64,000 nt of DNA, from positions 21,263,477-21,327,476 of the forward strand of contig JAQNBH010000013.1 of assembly GCA_028752905.1 (NCBI GenBank), given 5' to 3'. Of the stretch, positions 53,183 to 63,992 are shown piece by piece. The notes beneath the pieces are model-generated. The model was not told where the DNA came from. It saw nothing but the letters and a program-made list of their open reading frames with translations, and searched no databases. The translations under genes were made by a program, and so were the position numbers. Numbering within the stretch: position 1 is the stretch's first letter; each line of letters opens with the position of its first letter. This DNA is from Cladorhizidae sp. MBARI D1340-BT2 (taxonomy: Eukaryota; Porifera; Demospongiae; Poecilosclerida; Cladorhizidae).

Positions 53183-54278
53183 ATCAAGATAGAGAACACA
53201 TAATGAAACCTATCATTCGAATCATATCAAGTCCATTACAGTGAAGTTTGCAGAATATTATGGATGTTTGATATCAACAGAGAGCACAGGGAGAGACCAA
53301 TCTTAATAGCTATATATCAAGTTTATTCAGTGAAGTGTGGAGAATCTATGAAGCTAACCTCTCTAGCATCAAGATAGAGAACACATAGAGAAACCTATCA
53401 TTCGAGTCATATCAAGTCCATTACAGTGAAGTATGCATAATAAATGGGTTTTTGGTATCAACAGAGAGCACAGAGAGAGACCTGTCTTAATAGCTATATA
53501 TCAATGAAGTTTGGAGAATCCATGAAGCTAACATATTTAGCATCAAGAGAGAGCAGAGAGAAACCTATCTTGTGATTCTATCAAGTCCATTACTGTGAAG
53601 TATGCAGAATATACGGATGTTTGGTATCAAGAGAGAGAACAGAGAGAGGCCTACCTTTAGAGCTATATATCAAGTCTATTAATTGAAGTGTAGAGAATCT
53701 ATGAAGCTAACATGTTTAGCACAAGATAGAGAACACTGAGAGATACCTATCTTGCAAGTCCATTACAGTGAAGGGTGCAGAATATATGGATGTTTGGTAT
53801 CAAGAGAGAGCACTTAGAGAGTCCTATCTTAATAGCTATACATCAAGTCTATTCAGTGAAGTGTGGATAATCTACGAAGCTAACATGTTTACCATCAAGT
53901 AAGAGTACAATTCATAACTGCCCTAATTAACAAGACCAAAGTCCCAGATTTTGTCAACTGATAGAGAAGGCCCTTATCTGCAACATATCAACAGATTATC
54001 AATAAATGTAGTGGTTTTTCACTGGCAGGCCACCGCTTTGGCAACTGGAAAACGCCAGGAAATATCGCAAACCTTACCACTTCAAATCGCCATAACTTGC
54101 TAATACTTAGAGTACTCAAAAATGTGGCACTTACAAAAGACAGATAATTAGAAGGGCTATCCGGTGATATAAAAATTATCTTTTTTGGATAAAGTGTAGA
54201 ACAGTTATGAGCTTTACGGCAAAAAAACAAGATTTTTGGGGGGGAAATGAGAAACATATAGACCAAATTAGGGCAAAT
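53183..54278. repeat. Unit U41, type S with gamma core (1096 bp)
   Basis: Monomers 53183-53893 (m2 gctaacctctctagc, private), gamma core 53894-54278. Segmental duplication B begins at its core boundary, about 53893. Confidence 0.9.
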
Positions 54279-55372
54279 ATCAAGATAGAGAACACATAAT
54301 GAAACCTATCATTCGAATCATATCAAGTCCATTACAGTGAAGTGTGCAGAATATATGGATGTTTGTATCAAGAGAGAGCACTTAGAGAGTCCTATCTTAA
54401 TAGCTTTACATCAAGTCTATTCAGTGAAGTGTGGATAATCTACGAAGCTAACATGTTTAGCATCAAGATAGAGAACACATAGAGAAACCTATCCTTCGAG
54501 TCATATCAAGTCCATTACAGTGAAGTGTGCATAATAAATGGATTTTTGGTATCAACAGAGAGCACAGAGAGAGACCTGTCTTAATAGCTATATATCAATG
54601 AAGTTTGGAGAATCCATGAAGCTTACATATTTAGCATCAACAGAGAGCAGAGAGAAACCTATCTTGTGATTCTATCAAGTCCATTACTGTGAAGTATGCA
54701 GAATATACAGATGTTTGGTATCAAGAGAGAGAACAGAGAGAGGACTACCTTTAGAGCTATATATCAAGTCTATTAATTGAAGTGTAGAGAATCTATGAAG
54801 CTAACATGTTTAGCTCAAGATAGAGAACACTGAGAGATACCTATCTTGCAAGTCCATTACAGTGAAGTGTGCAGAATATATGGATGTTTGATATCAAGAG
54901 AGAGCACTTAGAGAGTCCTATCTTAATAGCTATACATCAAGTCTATTCAGTGAAGTGTGGATAATCTACGAAGCTAACATGTTTAGCATCAAGTAAGAGT
55001 ACAATTCATAACTGCCCTAATTAACAAGACCAAAGTCCCAGATTTTGTCAACTGATAGAGAAGGCCCTTATCTCCAACATGTCAACAGATTATCAATAAA
55101 TGTAGTGGTTTTTCACTGGCAGGCCACCGCTTTGGCAACTGGAAAACGCCAGGAAATATCGCAAACCTTACCACTTCAAATCACCATAACTTGCTAATAC
55201 TTAGAGTACTCAAAATTTTGGCACGTACAAAAGACAGATAATTAGAAGGGCTATCCGGTGATATAAAAATTATCTTTTTTGGGTAAAGTGTAGAAAAGTT
55301 ATGAGATTTACGGCCAAAAAAAAAGATTTTTGTGGGAAAAATGAGAAACATATAGACCAAATTAGGGCAAAT
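54279..55372. repeat. Unit U42, type D (1094 bp)
   Basis: Short dimer 54279-54461, m3-m8 54462-54987 with gaagcttacat, gaggactacc and agctcaag, core 54988-55372 with tctccaacatgtc, caaaattttggcacg and gatttttgtgggaaaaatg. Confidence 0.9.
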
Positions 55373-56018
55373 ATCAAGATAGAGAACACATAATGAAACC
55401 TATCATTCGAATCATATCAAGTCCATTACAGTGAAGTTTGCAGAATATTATGGATGTTTGATATCAACAGAGAGCACAGGGAGAGACCAATCTTAATAGA
55501 TATATATCAAGTTTATTCAGTGAAGTGTGGAGAATCTATGAAGCTAACCTGTCTAACATCAAGATAGAGAACACATAGAGAAACCTATCATTCGAGTCAT
55601 ATCAAGTCCATTACAGTGAAGTATGCATAATAAATGTTTTTTTTGTATCAACAGAGAGCACAGAGAGAGACCTGTCTTAATAGCTATATATCAATGAAGT
55701 TTGGAGAATCCATGAAGCTAACATATTTAGCATCAAGAGAGAGCAGAGAGAAACCTATCTTGTGATTCTATCAAGTCCATTACTGTGAAGTATGCAAAAT
55801 ATACGGATGTTTGGTATCAAGAGAGAGAACAGAGAGAGGCCTACCTTTAGAGCTATATATCAAGTCTATTAATTGAAGTGTAGAGAATCTATGAAGCTAA
55901 CATGTTTAGCACAAGATAGAGAACACTGAGAGATACCTATCTTGCAAGTCCATTACAGTGAAGTGTGCAGAATATATGGATGTTTGGTATCAAGAGAGAG
56001 CACTTAGAGAGTCCTATC

Positions 56019-56022
56019 TTAA
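56019..56022. other. Target-site duplication TTAA, left of transposon copy 1
   Basis: Empty m8 monomers read cctatcTTAAtagctatac; here TTAA occurs on both sides of the element. Because TTAA contains TA, a 2-bp TA duplication with ends ACACTTAGC...GCTAAGTGT fits equally well. Confidence 0.85.
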
Positions 56023-56037
56023 CACTTAGCGGACCGT
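56023..56037 (+). repeat. Left terminal inverted repeat, copy 1
   Basis: CACTTAGCGGACCGT, exact reverse complement of the right end at 56725-56739. Similarity stops at base 16. Confidence 0.92.
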
Positions 56038-56140
56038 TGTCACGAATTCGTGACACGCGCAGGCGTATCTATAAGACCATTGTCACGTATTCGTGACAGT
56101 AGTAATTGTCACCTGTAGACCACCGTCACGATATCGTGAC
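56038..56140. promoter_or_regulatory. Cluster of three GTCACG...CGTGAC palindromes, copy 1
   Basis: TGTCACGAATTCGTGACA (56038-56055) is a perfect 18-bp palindrome. TGTCACGTATTCGTGACA (56081-56098) is palindromic at 16 of 18 positions. GTCACGATATCGTGAC (56125-56140) is a perfect 16-bp palindrome. A lone half-site TTGTCACC lies between them at about 56107. The arms are constant (GTCACG/CGTGAC) while the 4-bp centre varies (AATT, TATT, ATAT). Repeated subterminal dyads are typical of protein binding sites, either transposase or a host factor; that role is inference. Confidence 0.7.
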
Positions 56141-56253
56141 AGCCACTTCATTTTGACCACGAAGGGTTTTTTACTATGGTTCGTGGTTGTTAGCTATGAA
56201 TGGCCTGTGGTTATGATACCCAGACTCTACTAGAGAGGTATTGATGATATGGG

Positions 56254-56410
56254 AGCGCTAGCTGGTTAGCTACTTGGGTCCGATAGCTAGCTAGCTACAT
56301 GAAGCGCTAGCTCGTTAGTGGGCTAGCTAGCTATTTAGCTACGCTAGCTACTATTCCTACACTATTTAGATGCGCTAGCTAAACTATTTACTATTCATAC
56401 ACTATTTAGC
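56254..56410. repeat. GCTAGC-rich low-complexity segment, copy 1
   Basis: Dense GCTAGC/TAGCTA words, including agcgctagct and tagctagctagcta, then two imperfect copies of a motif containing cgctagcta, ctatt and tacactatttag. Much of it is self-complementary and could fold. No coding content. Confidence 0.8.
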
Positions 56411-56724
56411 TTGATCTAACAGTCATAAAAGAAACCACTAGGTTTATATTAGCTGAAGTAAAGTTACTTACTCACCTTGGTAACAAGAGTTCTTCGCTTT
56501 ACTTTTTAAAATTATTATCAGCTCATATACTTGAAAAACCTTTTGAGATTTGAGTAATGAAGTACCAGTAAGTAATCATAGAGAGGAGTAGCACCTAGCA
56601 GTTGTCTATCAAGCTTGGAACACGAGGAAAACTAAATATATTGCCCACCGTTAAACGCCCGGTCTCTGGGAATAGATGCGCGTTCGAATTGAATAATCTC
56701 GCGTTGACATTTCAATTAACGTGT
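56411..56724. other. Right internal part of transposon copy 1, no gene
   Basis: AT-rich, no open frame of useful length in the six frames and no RNA gene I could recognise. A gcgttcgaatt motif near 56681 recalls a tRNA B-box but has no matching A-box or arms. The last 30 bases before the right terminal repeat lack the palindromes seen on the left, so the two ends are asymmetric. Confidence 0.7.
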
Positions 56725-56739
56725 ACGGTCCGCTAAGTG
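56725..56739 (-). repeat. Right terminal inverted repeat, copy 1
   Basis: ACGGTCCGCTAAGTG, exact reverse complement of 56023-56037. It is followed by TTAA (56740-56743) and by resumption of monomer m8 at tagctatac. Confidence 0.92.
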
Positions 56740-57756
56740 TTAATAGCTATACATCAACTCTATTCAGTGAAGTGTGGATAATCTACGAAGCTAACATGTT
56801 TACCATCAAGTAAGAGTACAATTCATAACTGCCCTAATTAACAAGACCAAAGTCCCAGATTTTGTCAACTGATAGAGAAGGCCCTTATCTGCAACATATC
56901 AACAGATTATCAATAAATGTAGTGGTTTTTCACTGGCAGGCCACCGCTTTGGCAACTGGAAAACGCCAGGAAATATCGCAAACCTTACCACTTCAAATCA
57001 CCATAACTTGCTAATACTTAGAGTACTCAAAAATTTGGCACGTACAAAAGACAGATAATTAGAAGGGCTATCAGGTGATATAAAAATTATCTTTTTTGAA
57101 TAAAGTTTAGAAAAGTTATGAGCTTTACGGCAAAAAAAAAAGATTTTTGGGGGGAAAATGAGAAACATATAGACCAAATTAGGGCAAATATCAAGATAGA
57201 GAACACATAATGAAACCTATCATTCGAATCATATCAAGTCCATTACAGTGAAGTGTGCAGAATATATGGATGTTTGTATCAAGAGAGAGCACTTAGAGAG
57301 TCCTATGTTAATAGCTTTACATCAAGTCTATTCAGTGAAGTGTGGATAATCTACGAAGCTAACATGTTTAGCATCAAGTAAGAGTACAATTCATAACTGC
57401 CCTAATTAACAAGACCATGTCCCAGATTTTGTCAACTGATAGAGAAGGCCCTTATCTGCAACATGTCAACAGATTAACAATAAATGTAGTGGTTTTTCAC
57501 TGGCAGGCCACCGCTTTGGCAACTGGAAAACGCCAGGAAATATCGCAAACCTTACCACTTCAAATCACCATAACTTGCTAATACTTAGAGAACTCAAACT
57601 TTTGGCACGTACAAAAGACAGATAATTAGAAGGGCTATCCGGTGATATAAAATTTATCTTTTTTGGGTAAAGTGTAGAACAGTTATGAGCTTTACGGCAA
57701 AAAAACAAGATTTTTGGGGGGAAAATGAGAAACATATAGTCCAAATTAGGGCAAAT

Positions 57757-58852
57757 ATCAAGATAGAGAACACATAATGAAACCTATCATTCGAATCATA
57801 TCAAGTCCATTACAGTGAAGTTTGCAGAATATTATGGATGTTTGATATCAACAGAGAGCACAGGGAGAGACCAATCTTAATAGCTATATATCAAGTTTAT
57901 TCAGTGAAGTGTGGAGAATCTATGAAGCTAACCTGTCTAGCATCAAGATAGAGAACACATAGAGAAACCTATCATTCGAGTCATATCAAGTCCATTACAG
58001 TGAAGTATGCATAATAAATGTTTTTTTTGTATCAACAGAGAGCACAGAGAGAGACCTGTCTTAATAGCTATATATCAATGAAGTTTGGAGAATCCATGAA
58101 GCTAACATATTTAGCATCAAGAGAGAGCAGAGAGAAACCTATCTTGTGATTCTATCAAGTCCATTACTGTGAAGTATGCAGAATATACGGATGTTTGGTA
58201 TCAAGAGAGAGAACAGAGAGAGGCCTACCTTTAGAGCTATATATCAAGTCTATTAATTGAAGTGTAGAGAATCTATGAAGCTAACATGTTTAGCACAAGA
58301 TAGAGAACACTGAGAGATACCTATCTTGCAAGTCCATTACAGTGAAGGGTGCAGAATATATGGATGTTTGGTATCAAGAGAGAGCACTTAGAGAGTCCTA
58401 TCTTAATAGCTATACATCAAGTCTATTCAGTGAAGTGTGGATAATCTACGAAGCTAACATGTTTACCATCAAGTAAGAGTACAATTCATAACTGCCCTAA
58501 TTAACAAGACCAAAGTCCCAGATTTTGTCAACTGATAGAGAAGGCCCTTATCTGCAACATATCAACAGATTATCAATAAATGTAGTGGTTTTTCACTGGC
58601 AGGCCACCGCTTTGGCAACTGGAAAACGCCAGGAAATATCGCAAACCTTACCACTTCAAATCATCATAACTTGCTAATACTTAGAGTACTCAAAAATGTG
58701 GCACGTACAAAAGACAGATAATTAGAAGGGCTATCCGGTGATATAAAAATTATCTTTTTTGGGTAAAGTGTAGAACAGTTATGAGCTTTACGGCAAAAAA
58801 ACAAGATTTTTGGGGGGAAAATGAGAAACATATAGACCAAATTAGGGCAAAT
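57757..58852. repeat. Unit U44, type S (1096 bp)
   Basis: Monomers 57757-58467, core 58468-58852 with caaatcatcataac and caaaaatgtggcacg. Confidence 0.9.
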
Positions 58853-60515
58853 ATCAAGATAGAGAACACATAATGAAACCTATCATTCGAATCATATCAA
58901 GTCCATTACAGTGAAGTTTGCAGAATATTATGGATGTTTGATATCAACAGAGAGCACAGGGAGAGACCAATCTTAATAGCTATATATCAAGTTTATTCAG
59001 TGAAGTGTGGAGAATCTATGAAGCTAACCTGTCTAGCATCAAGATAGAGAACACATAGAGAAACCTATCATTCGAGTCATATCAAGTCCATTACAGTGAA
59101 GTATTCATAATAAATGTTTTTTTTGTATCAACAGAGAGCACAGAGAGAGACCTGTCTTAATAGCTATATATCAATGAAGTTTGGAGAATCCATGAAGCTA
59201 ACATATTTAGCATCAAGAGAGAGCAGAGAGAAACCTATCTTGTGATTCTATCAAGTCCATTACTGTGAAGTATGCAGAATATACGGATGTTTGGTATCAA
59301 GAGAGAGAACAGAGAGAGGCCTACCTTTAGAGCTATATATCAAGTCTATTAATTGAAGTGTAGAGAATCTATGAAGCTAACATGTTTAGCACAAGATAGA
59401 GAACACTGAGAGATACCTATCTTGCAAGTCCATTACAGTGAAGTGTGCAGAATATATGGATGTTTGGTATCAAGAGAGAGCACTTAGAGAGTCCTATCTT
59501 AATAGCTATACATCAACTCTATTCAGTGAAGTGTGGATAATCTACGAAGCTAACATGTTTACCATCAAGTAAGAGTACAATTCATAACTGCCCTAATTAA
59601 CAAGACCATGTCCCAGATTTTGTCAACTGATAGAGAAGGCCCTTATCTGCAACATGTCAACAGATTATCAATAAATGTAGTGGTTTTTCACTGGCAGGCC
59701 ACCGCTTTGGCAACTGGAAAACGCCAGGAAATATCGCAAACCTTACCACTTCAAATCACCATAACTTACTAATACTTAGAGTACTCAAACTTTTGGCACG
59801 TACAAAAGACAGATAATTAGAAGGGCTATCCGATGATATAAAAATTATCTTTTTTGGATAAAGTTTAGAAAAGTTATGAGCTTTACGGCAAAAAAACAAG
59901 ATTTTTGGGGGGAAAATGAGAAACATATAGACCAAATTAGGGCAAATATCAAGATAGAGAACACATAATGAAACCTATCATTCGAATCATATCAAGTCCA
60001 TTACAGTGAAGTGTGCAGAATATATGGATGTTTGTATCAAGAGAGAGCACTTAGAGAGTCCTATGTTAATAGCTTTACATCAAGTCTATTCAGTGAAGTG
60101 TGGATAATCTACGAAGCTAACATGTTTAGCATCAAGTAAGAGTACAATTCATAACTGCCCTAATTAACAAGACCAAAGTCCCAGATTTTGTCAACTGATA
60201 GAGAAGGCCCTTATCTGCAACATATCAACAGATTATCAATAAATGTAGTGGTTTTTCACTGGCAGGCCACCGCTTTGGCAACTGGAAAACGCCAGGAAAT
60301 ATCGCAAACCTTACCACTTCAAATCGCCATAACTTGCTAATACTTAGAGTACTCAAAAATGTGGCACTTACAAAAGACAGATAATTAGAAGGGCTATCCG
60401 GTGATATAAAAATTATCTTTTTTGGATAAAGTGTAGAACAGTTATGAGCTTTACGGCAAAAAAACAAGATTTTTGGGGGGGAAATGAGAAACATATAGAC
60501 CAAATTAGGGCAAAT
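58853..60515. repeat. Unit U45, type L (1663 bp)
   Basis: Monomers 58853-59563 (gtattcataataaatg private), core 59564-59947 with accatcaag followed by gaccatgtccc, ataacttactaatac and ccgatgatat, short dimer 59948-60130, gamma core 60131-60515. Core order is inverted relative to ordinary L units: a beta-like core comes first and a gamma core second. Confidence 0.9.
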
Positions 60516-61609
60516 ATCAAGATAGAGAACACATAATGAAACCTATCATTCGAATCATATCAAGTCCATTACAGTGAAGTGTGCAGAATATATGGATGTT
60601 TGTATCAAGAGAGAGCACTTAGAGAGTCCTATCTTAATAGCTTTACATCAAGTCTATTCAGTGAAGTGTGGATAATCTACGAAGCTAACATGTTTAGCAT
60701 CAAGATAGAGAACACATAGAGAAACCTATCCTTCGAGTCATATCAAGTCCATTACAGTGAAGTGTGCATAATAAATGGATTTTTGGTATCAACAGAGAGC
60801 ACAGAGAGAGACCTGTCTTAATAGCTATATATCAATGAAGTTTGGAGAATCCATGAAGCTTACATATTTAGCATCAAGAGAGAGCAGAGAGAAACCTATC
60901 TTGTGATTCTATCAAGTCCATTACTGTGAAGTATGCAGAATATACAGATGTTTGGTATCAAGAGAGAGAACAGAGAGAGGACTACCTTTAGAGCTATATA
61001 TCAAGTCTATTAATTGAAGTGTAGAGAATCTATGAAGCTAACATGTTTAGCTCAAGATAGAGAACACTGAGAGATACCTATCTTGCAAGTCCATTACAGT
61101 GAAGTGTGCAGAATATATGGATGTTTGATATCAAGAGAGAGCACTTAGAGAGTCCTATCTTAATAGCTATACATCAAGTCTATTCAGTGAAGTGTGGATA
61201 ATCTACGAAGCTAACATGTTTAGCATCAAGTAAGAGTACAATTCATAACTGCCCTAATTAACAAGACCAAAGTCCCAGATTTTGTCAACTGATAGAGAAG
61301 GCCCTTATCTCCAACATGTCAACAGATTATCAATAAATGTAGTGGTTTTTCACTGGCAGGCCACCGCTTTGGCAACTGGAAAACGCCAGGAAATATCGCA
61401 AACCTTACCACTTCAAATCACCATAACTTGCTAATACTTAGAGTACTCAAAATTTTGGCACGTACAAAAGACAGATAATTAGAAGGGCTATCCGGTGATA
61501 TAAAAATTATCTTTTTTGGGTAAAGTGTAGAAAAGTTATGAGATTTACGGCCAAAAAAAAAGATTTTTGTGGGAAAAATGAGAAACATATAGACCAAATT
61601 AGGGCAAAT
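60516..61609. repeat. Unit U46, type D (1094 bp)
   Basis: Short dimer 60516-60698, m3-m8 60699-61224, core 61225-61609. Same as U42 except g for c at 60878. Confidence 0.9.
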
Positions 61610-62255
61610 ATCAAGATAGAGAACACATAATGAAACCTATCATTCGAATCATATCAAGTCCATTACAGTGAAGTTTGCAGAATATTATGGATGTTTGATA
61701 TCAACAGAGAGCACAGGGAGAGACCAATCTTAATAGATATATATCAAGTTTATTCAGTGAAGTGTGGAGAATCTATGAAGCTAACCTGTCTAACATCAAG
61801 ATAGAGAACACATAGAGAAACCTATCATTCGAGTCATATCAAGTCCATTACAGTGAAGTATGCATAATAAATGTTTTTTTTGTATCAACAGAGAGCACAG
61901 AGAGAGACCTGTCTTAATAGCTATATATCAATGAAGTTTGGAGAATCCATGAAGCTAACATATTTAGCATCAAGAGAGAGCAGAGAGAAACCTATCTTGT
62001 GATTCTATCAAGTCCATTACTGTGAAGTATGCAAAATATACGGATGTTTGGTATCAAGAGAGAGAACAGAGAGAGGCCTACCTTTAGAGCTATATATCAA
62101 GTCTATTAATTGAAGTGTAGAGAATCTATGAAGCTAACATGTTTAGCACAAGATAGAGAACACTGAGAGATACCTATCTTGCAAGTCCATTACAGTGAAG
62201 TGTGCAGAATATATGGATGTTTGGTATCAAGAGAGAGCACTTAGAGAGTCCTATC

Positions 62256-62259
62256 TTAA
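62256..62259. other. Target-site duplication TTAA, left of transposon copy 2
   Basis: Same base position in m8 as copy 1; the right-hand TTAA is 62977-62980. Confidence 0.85.
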
Positions 62260-62274
62260 CACTTAGCGGACCGT

Positions 62275-62377
62275 TGTCACGAATTCGTGACACGCGCAGG
62301 CGTATCTATAAGACCATTGTCACGTATTCGTGACAGTAGTAATTGTCACCTGTAGACCACCGTCACGATATCGTGAC
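62275..62377. promoter_or_regulatory. Cluster of three GTCACG...CGTGAC palindromes, copy 2
   Basis: Identical to copy 1: palindromes at 62275-62292, 62318-62335 and 62362-62377. Confidence 0.7.
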
Positions 62378-62490
62378 AGCCACTTCATTTTGACCACGAA
62401 CGGTTTTTTACTATGGTTCGTGGTTGTTAGCTATGAATGGCCTGTGGTTATGATACCCAGACTCTACTAGAGAGGTATTGATGATATGGG

Positions 62491-62647
62491 AGCGCTAGCT
62501 GGTTAGCTACTTGGGTCCGATAGCTAGCTAGCTACATGAAGCGCTAGCTCGTTAGTGGGCTAGCTAGCTATTTAGCTACGCTAGCTACTATTCCTACACT
62601 ATTTAGATGCGCTAGCTAAACTATTTACTATTCATACACTATTTAGC
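62491..62647. repeat. GCTAGC-rich low-complexity segment, copy 2
   Basis: Same GCTAGC/TAGCTA-rich stretch as in copy 1, no difference noticed. The following 62648-62961 is non-coding like its counterpart. Confidence 0.8.
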
Positions 62648-63992
62648 TTGATCTAACAGTCATAAAAGAAACCACTAGGTTTATATTAGCTGAAGTAAAG
62701 TTACTTACTCACCTTGGTAACAAGAGTTCTTCGCTTTACTTTTTAAAATTATTATCAGCTCATATACTTGAAAAACCTTTTGAGATTTGAGTAATGAAGT
62801 ACCAGTAAGTAATCATAGAGAGGAGTAGCACCTAGCAGTTGTCTATCAAGCTTGGAACACGAGGAAAACTAAATATATTGCCCACCGTTAAACGCCCGGT
62901 CTCTGGGAATAGATGCGCGTTCGAATTGAATAATCTCGCGTTGACATTTCAATTAACGTGTACGGTCCGCTAAGTGTTAATAGCTATACATCAACTCTAT
63001 TCAGTGAAGTGTGGATAATCTACGAAGCTAACATGTTTACCATCAAGTAAGAGTACAATTCATAACTGCCCTAATTAACAAGACCATGTCCCAGATTTTG
63101 TCAACTGATAGAGAAGGCCCTTATCTGCAACATGTCAACAGATTATCAATAAATGTAGTGGTTTTTCACTGGCAGGCCACCGCTTTGGCAACTGGAAAAC
63201 GCCAGGAAATATCGCAAACCTTACCACTTCAAATCACCATAACTTACTAATACTTAGAGTACTCAAACTTTTGGCACGTACAAAAGACAGATAATTAGAA
63301 GGGCTATCCGATGATATAAAAATTATCTTTTTTGGATAAAGTTTAGAAAAGTTATGAGCTTTACGGCAAAAAAACAAGATTTTTGGGGGGAAAATGAGAA
63401 ACATATAGACCAAATTAGGGCAAATATCAAGATAGAGAACACATAATGAAACCTATCATTCGAATCATATCAAGTCCATTACAGTGAAGTGTGCAGAATA
63501 TATGGATGTTTGTATCAAGAGAGAGCACTTAGAGAGTCCTATGTTAATAGCTTTACATCAAGTCTATTCAGTGAAGTGTGGATAATCTACGAAGCTAACA
63601 TGTTTAGCATCAAGTAAGAGTACAATTCATAACTGCCCTAATTAACAAGACCATGTCCCAGATTTTGTCAACTGATAGAGAAGGCCCTTATCTGCAACAT
63701 GTCAACAGATTATCAATAAATGTAGTGGTTTTTCACTGGCAGGCCACCGCTTTGGCAACTGGAAAACGCCAGGAAATATCGCAAACCTTACCACTTCAAA
63801 TCACCATAACTTGCTAATACTTAGAGTACTCAAACTTTTGGCACGTACAAAAGACAGATAATTAGAAGGGCTATCCGGTGATATAAAAATTATCTTTTTT
63901 GGGTAAAGTGTAGAACAGTTATGAGCTTTACGGCAAAAAAACAAGATTTTTGGGGGGAAAATGAGAAACATATAGACCAAATTAGGGCAAAT

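Larger units (their letters stand above)
56023..56739. mobile_element. 717-bp non-autonomous DNA transposon, copy 1
   Basis: A clean insertion in monomer m8, with the empty site present dozens of times in the array for comparison. Ends are a perfect 15-bp inverted repeat (CACTTAGCGGACCGT). With a TTAA duplication this resembles piggyBac-type insertion; with the nested TA it would be Tc1/mariner-like. The ends do not start with the CCC usual in piggyBac, so I do not assign a family. No open frame long enough for a transposase is present, hence non-autonomous. Internally it has three GTCACG palindromes near the left end, a GCTAGC-rich middle and an AT-rich right part. It shares nothing with the satellite. 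Confidence 0.9.
53893..56849. repeat. Segmental duplication B, copy 1 (about 2.96 kb, carries the transposon)
   Basis: Matches 60130-63086 at a constant offset of 6237. The left limit is the c/g difference at 53892/60129; the right limit is gaccaaagtccc against gaccatgtccc at about 56850/63087. I noticed two substitutions inside (54641 c/g and 56164 g/c). Confidence 0.88.
55373..57756. repeat. Unit U43, type L interrupted by a transposon (2384 bp)
   Basis: Monomers 55373-56804 with the insertion in m8, alpha core 56805-57189 (ttttttgaataaag), short dimer 57190-57372, beta-type core 57373-57756 (cagattaacaataaatg, ataaaatttatc). Without the 721-bp insertion (717-bp element plus 4-bp duplication) the unit is 1663 bp. 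m2 has ctgtctaacatcaag, shared only with U47. Confidence 0.9.
62260..62976. mobile_element. 717-bp non-autonomous DNA transposon, copy 2
   Basis: Same length and insertion site as copy 1; one substitution noticed (c at 62401 against g at 56164). Surrounding satellite variants are also shared, so this copy arose by duplication of a satellite segment already carrying the element. Terminal repeats are 62260-62274 and 62962-62976. Confidence 0.9.
60130..63086. repeat. Segmental duplication B, copy 2 (about 2.96 kb, carries the transposon)
   Basis: Copy of 53893-56849 at offset 6237, including the transposon and its monomer context. Left of it the sequence is U45-specific. To its right it matches U45's own first core (ataacttactaatac, ccgatgatat), which makes this region a mosaic. 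Confidence 0.88.
61610..63992. repeat. Unit U47, type L interrupted by transposon copy 2 (2383 bp)
   Basis: Monomers 61610-63041 with the insertion in m8, core 63042-63425, short dimer 63426-63608, beta-type core 63609-63992. m2 has ctgtctaacatcaag and tagatatatatc as in U43. Confidence 0.9.

Noticed and set aside
56681..56700. tRNA-derived (SINE) origin for the insertion, from gcgttcgaatt
   Set aside because: Only a partial B-box match; no A-box, no clover-leaf arms and no A-rich tail. Inverted ends and TTAA/TA duplication indicate a DNA transposon.
56023..56739. CACTA-type transposon, from the CACT start
   Set aside because: The end is CACTTAG rather than CACTA, and the target duplication is 4 bp (or nested 2 bp), not the 3 bp typical of that group.
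62260..62976. Second independent insertion of the transposon
   Set aside because: Same base position, same length, shared rare flanking variants and constant 6237-bp offset over about 2.96 kb show it is a duplicated insertion.
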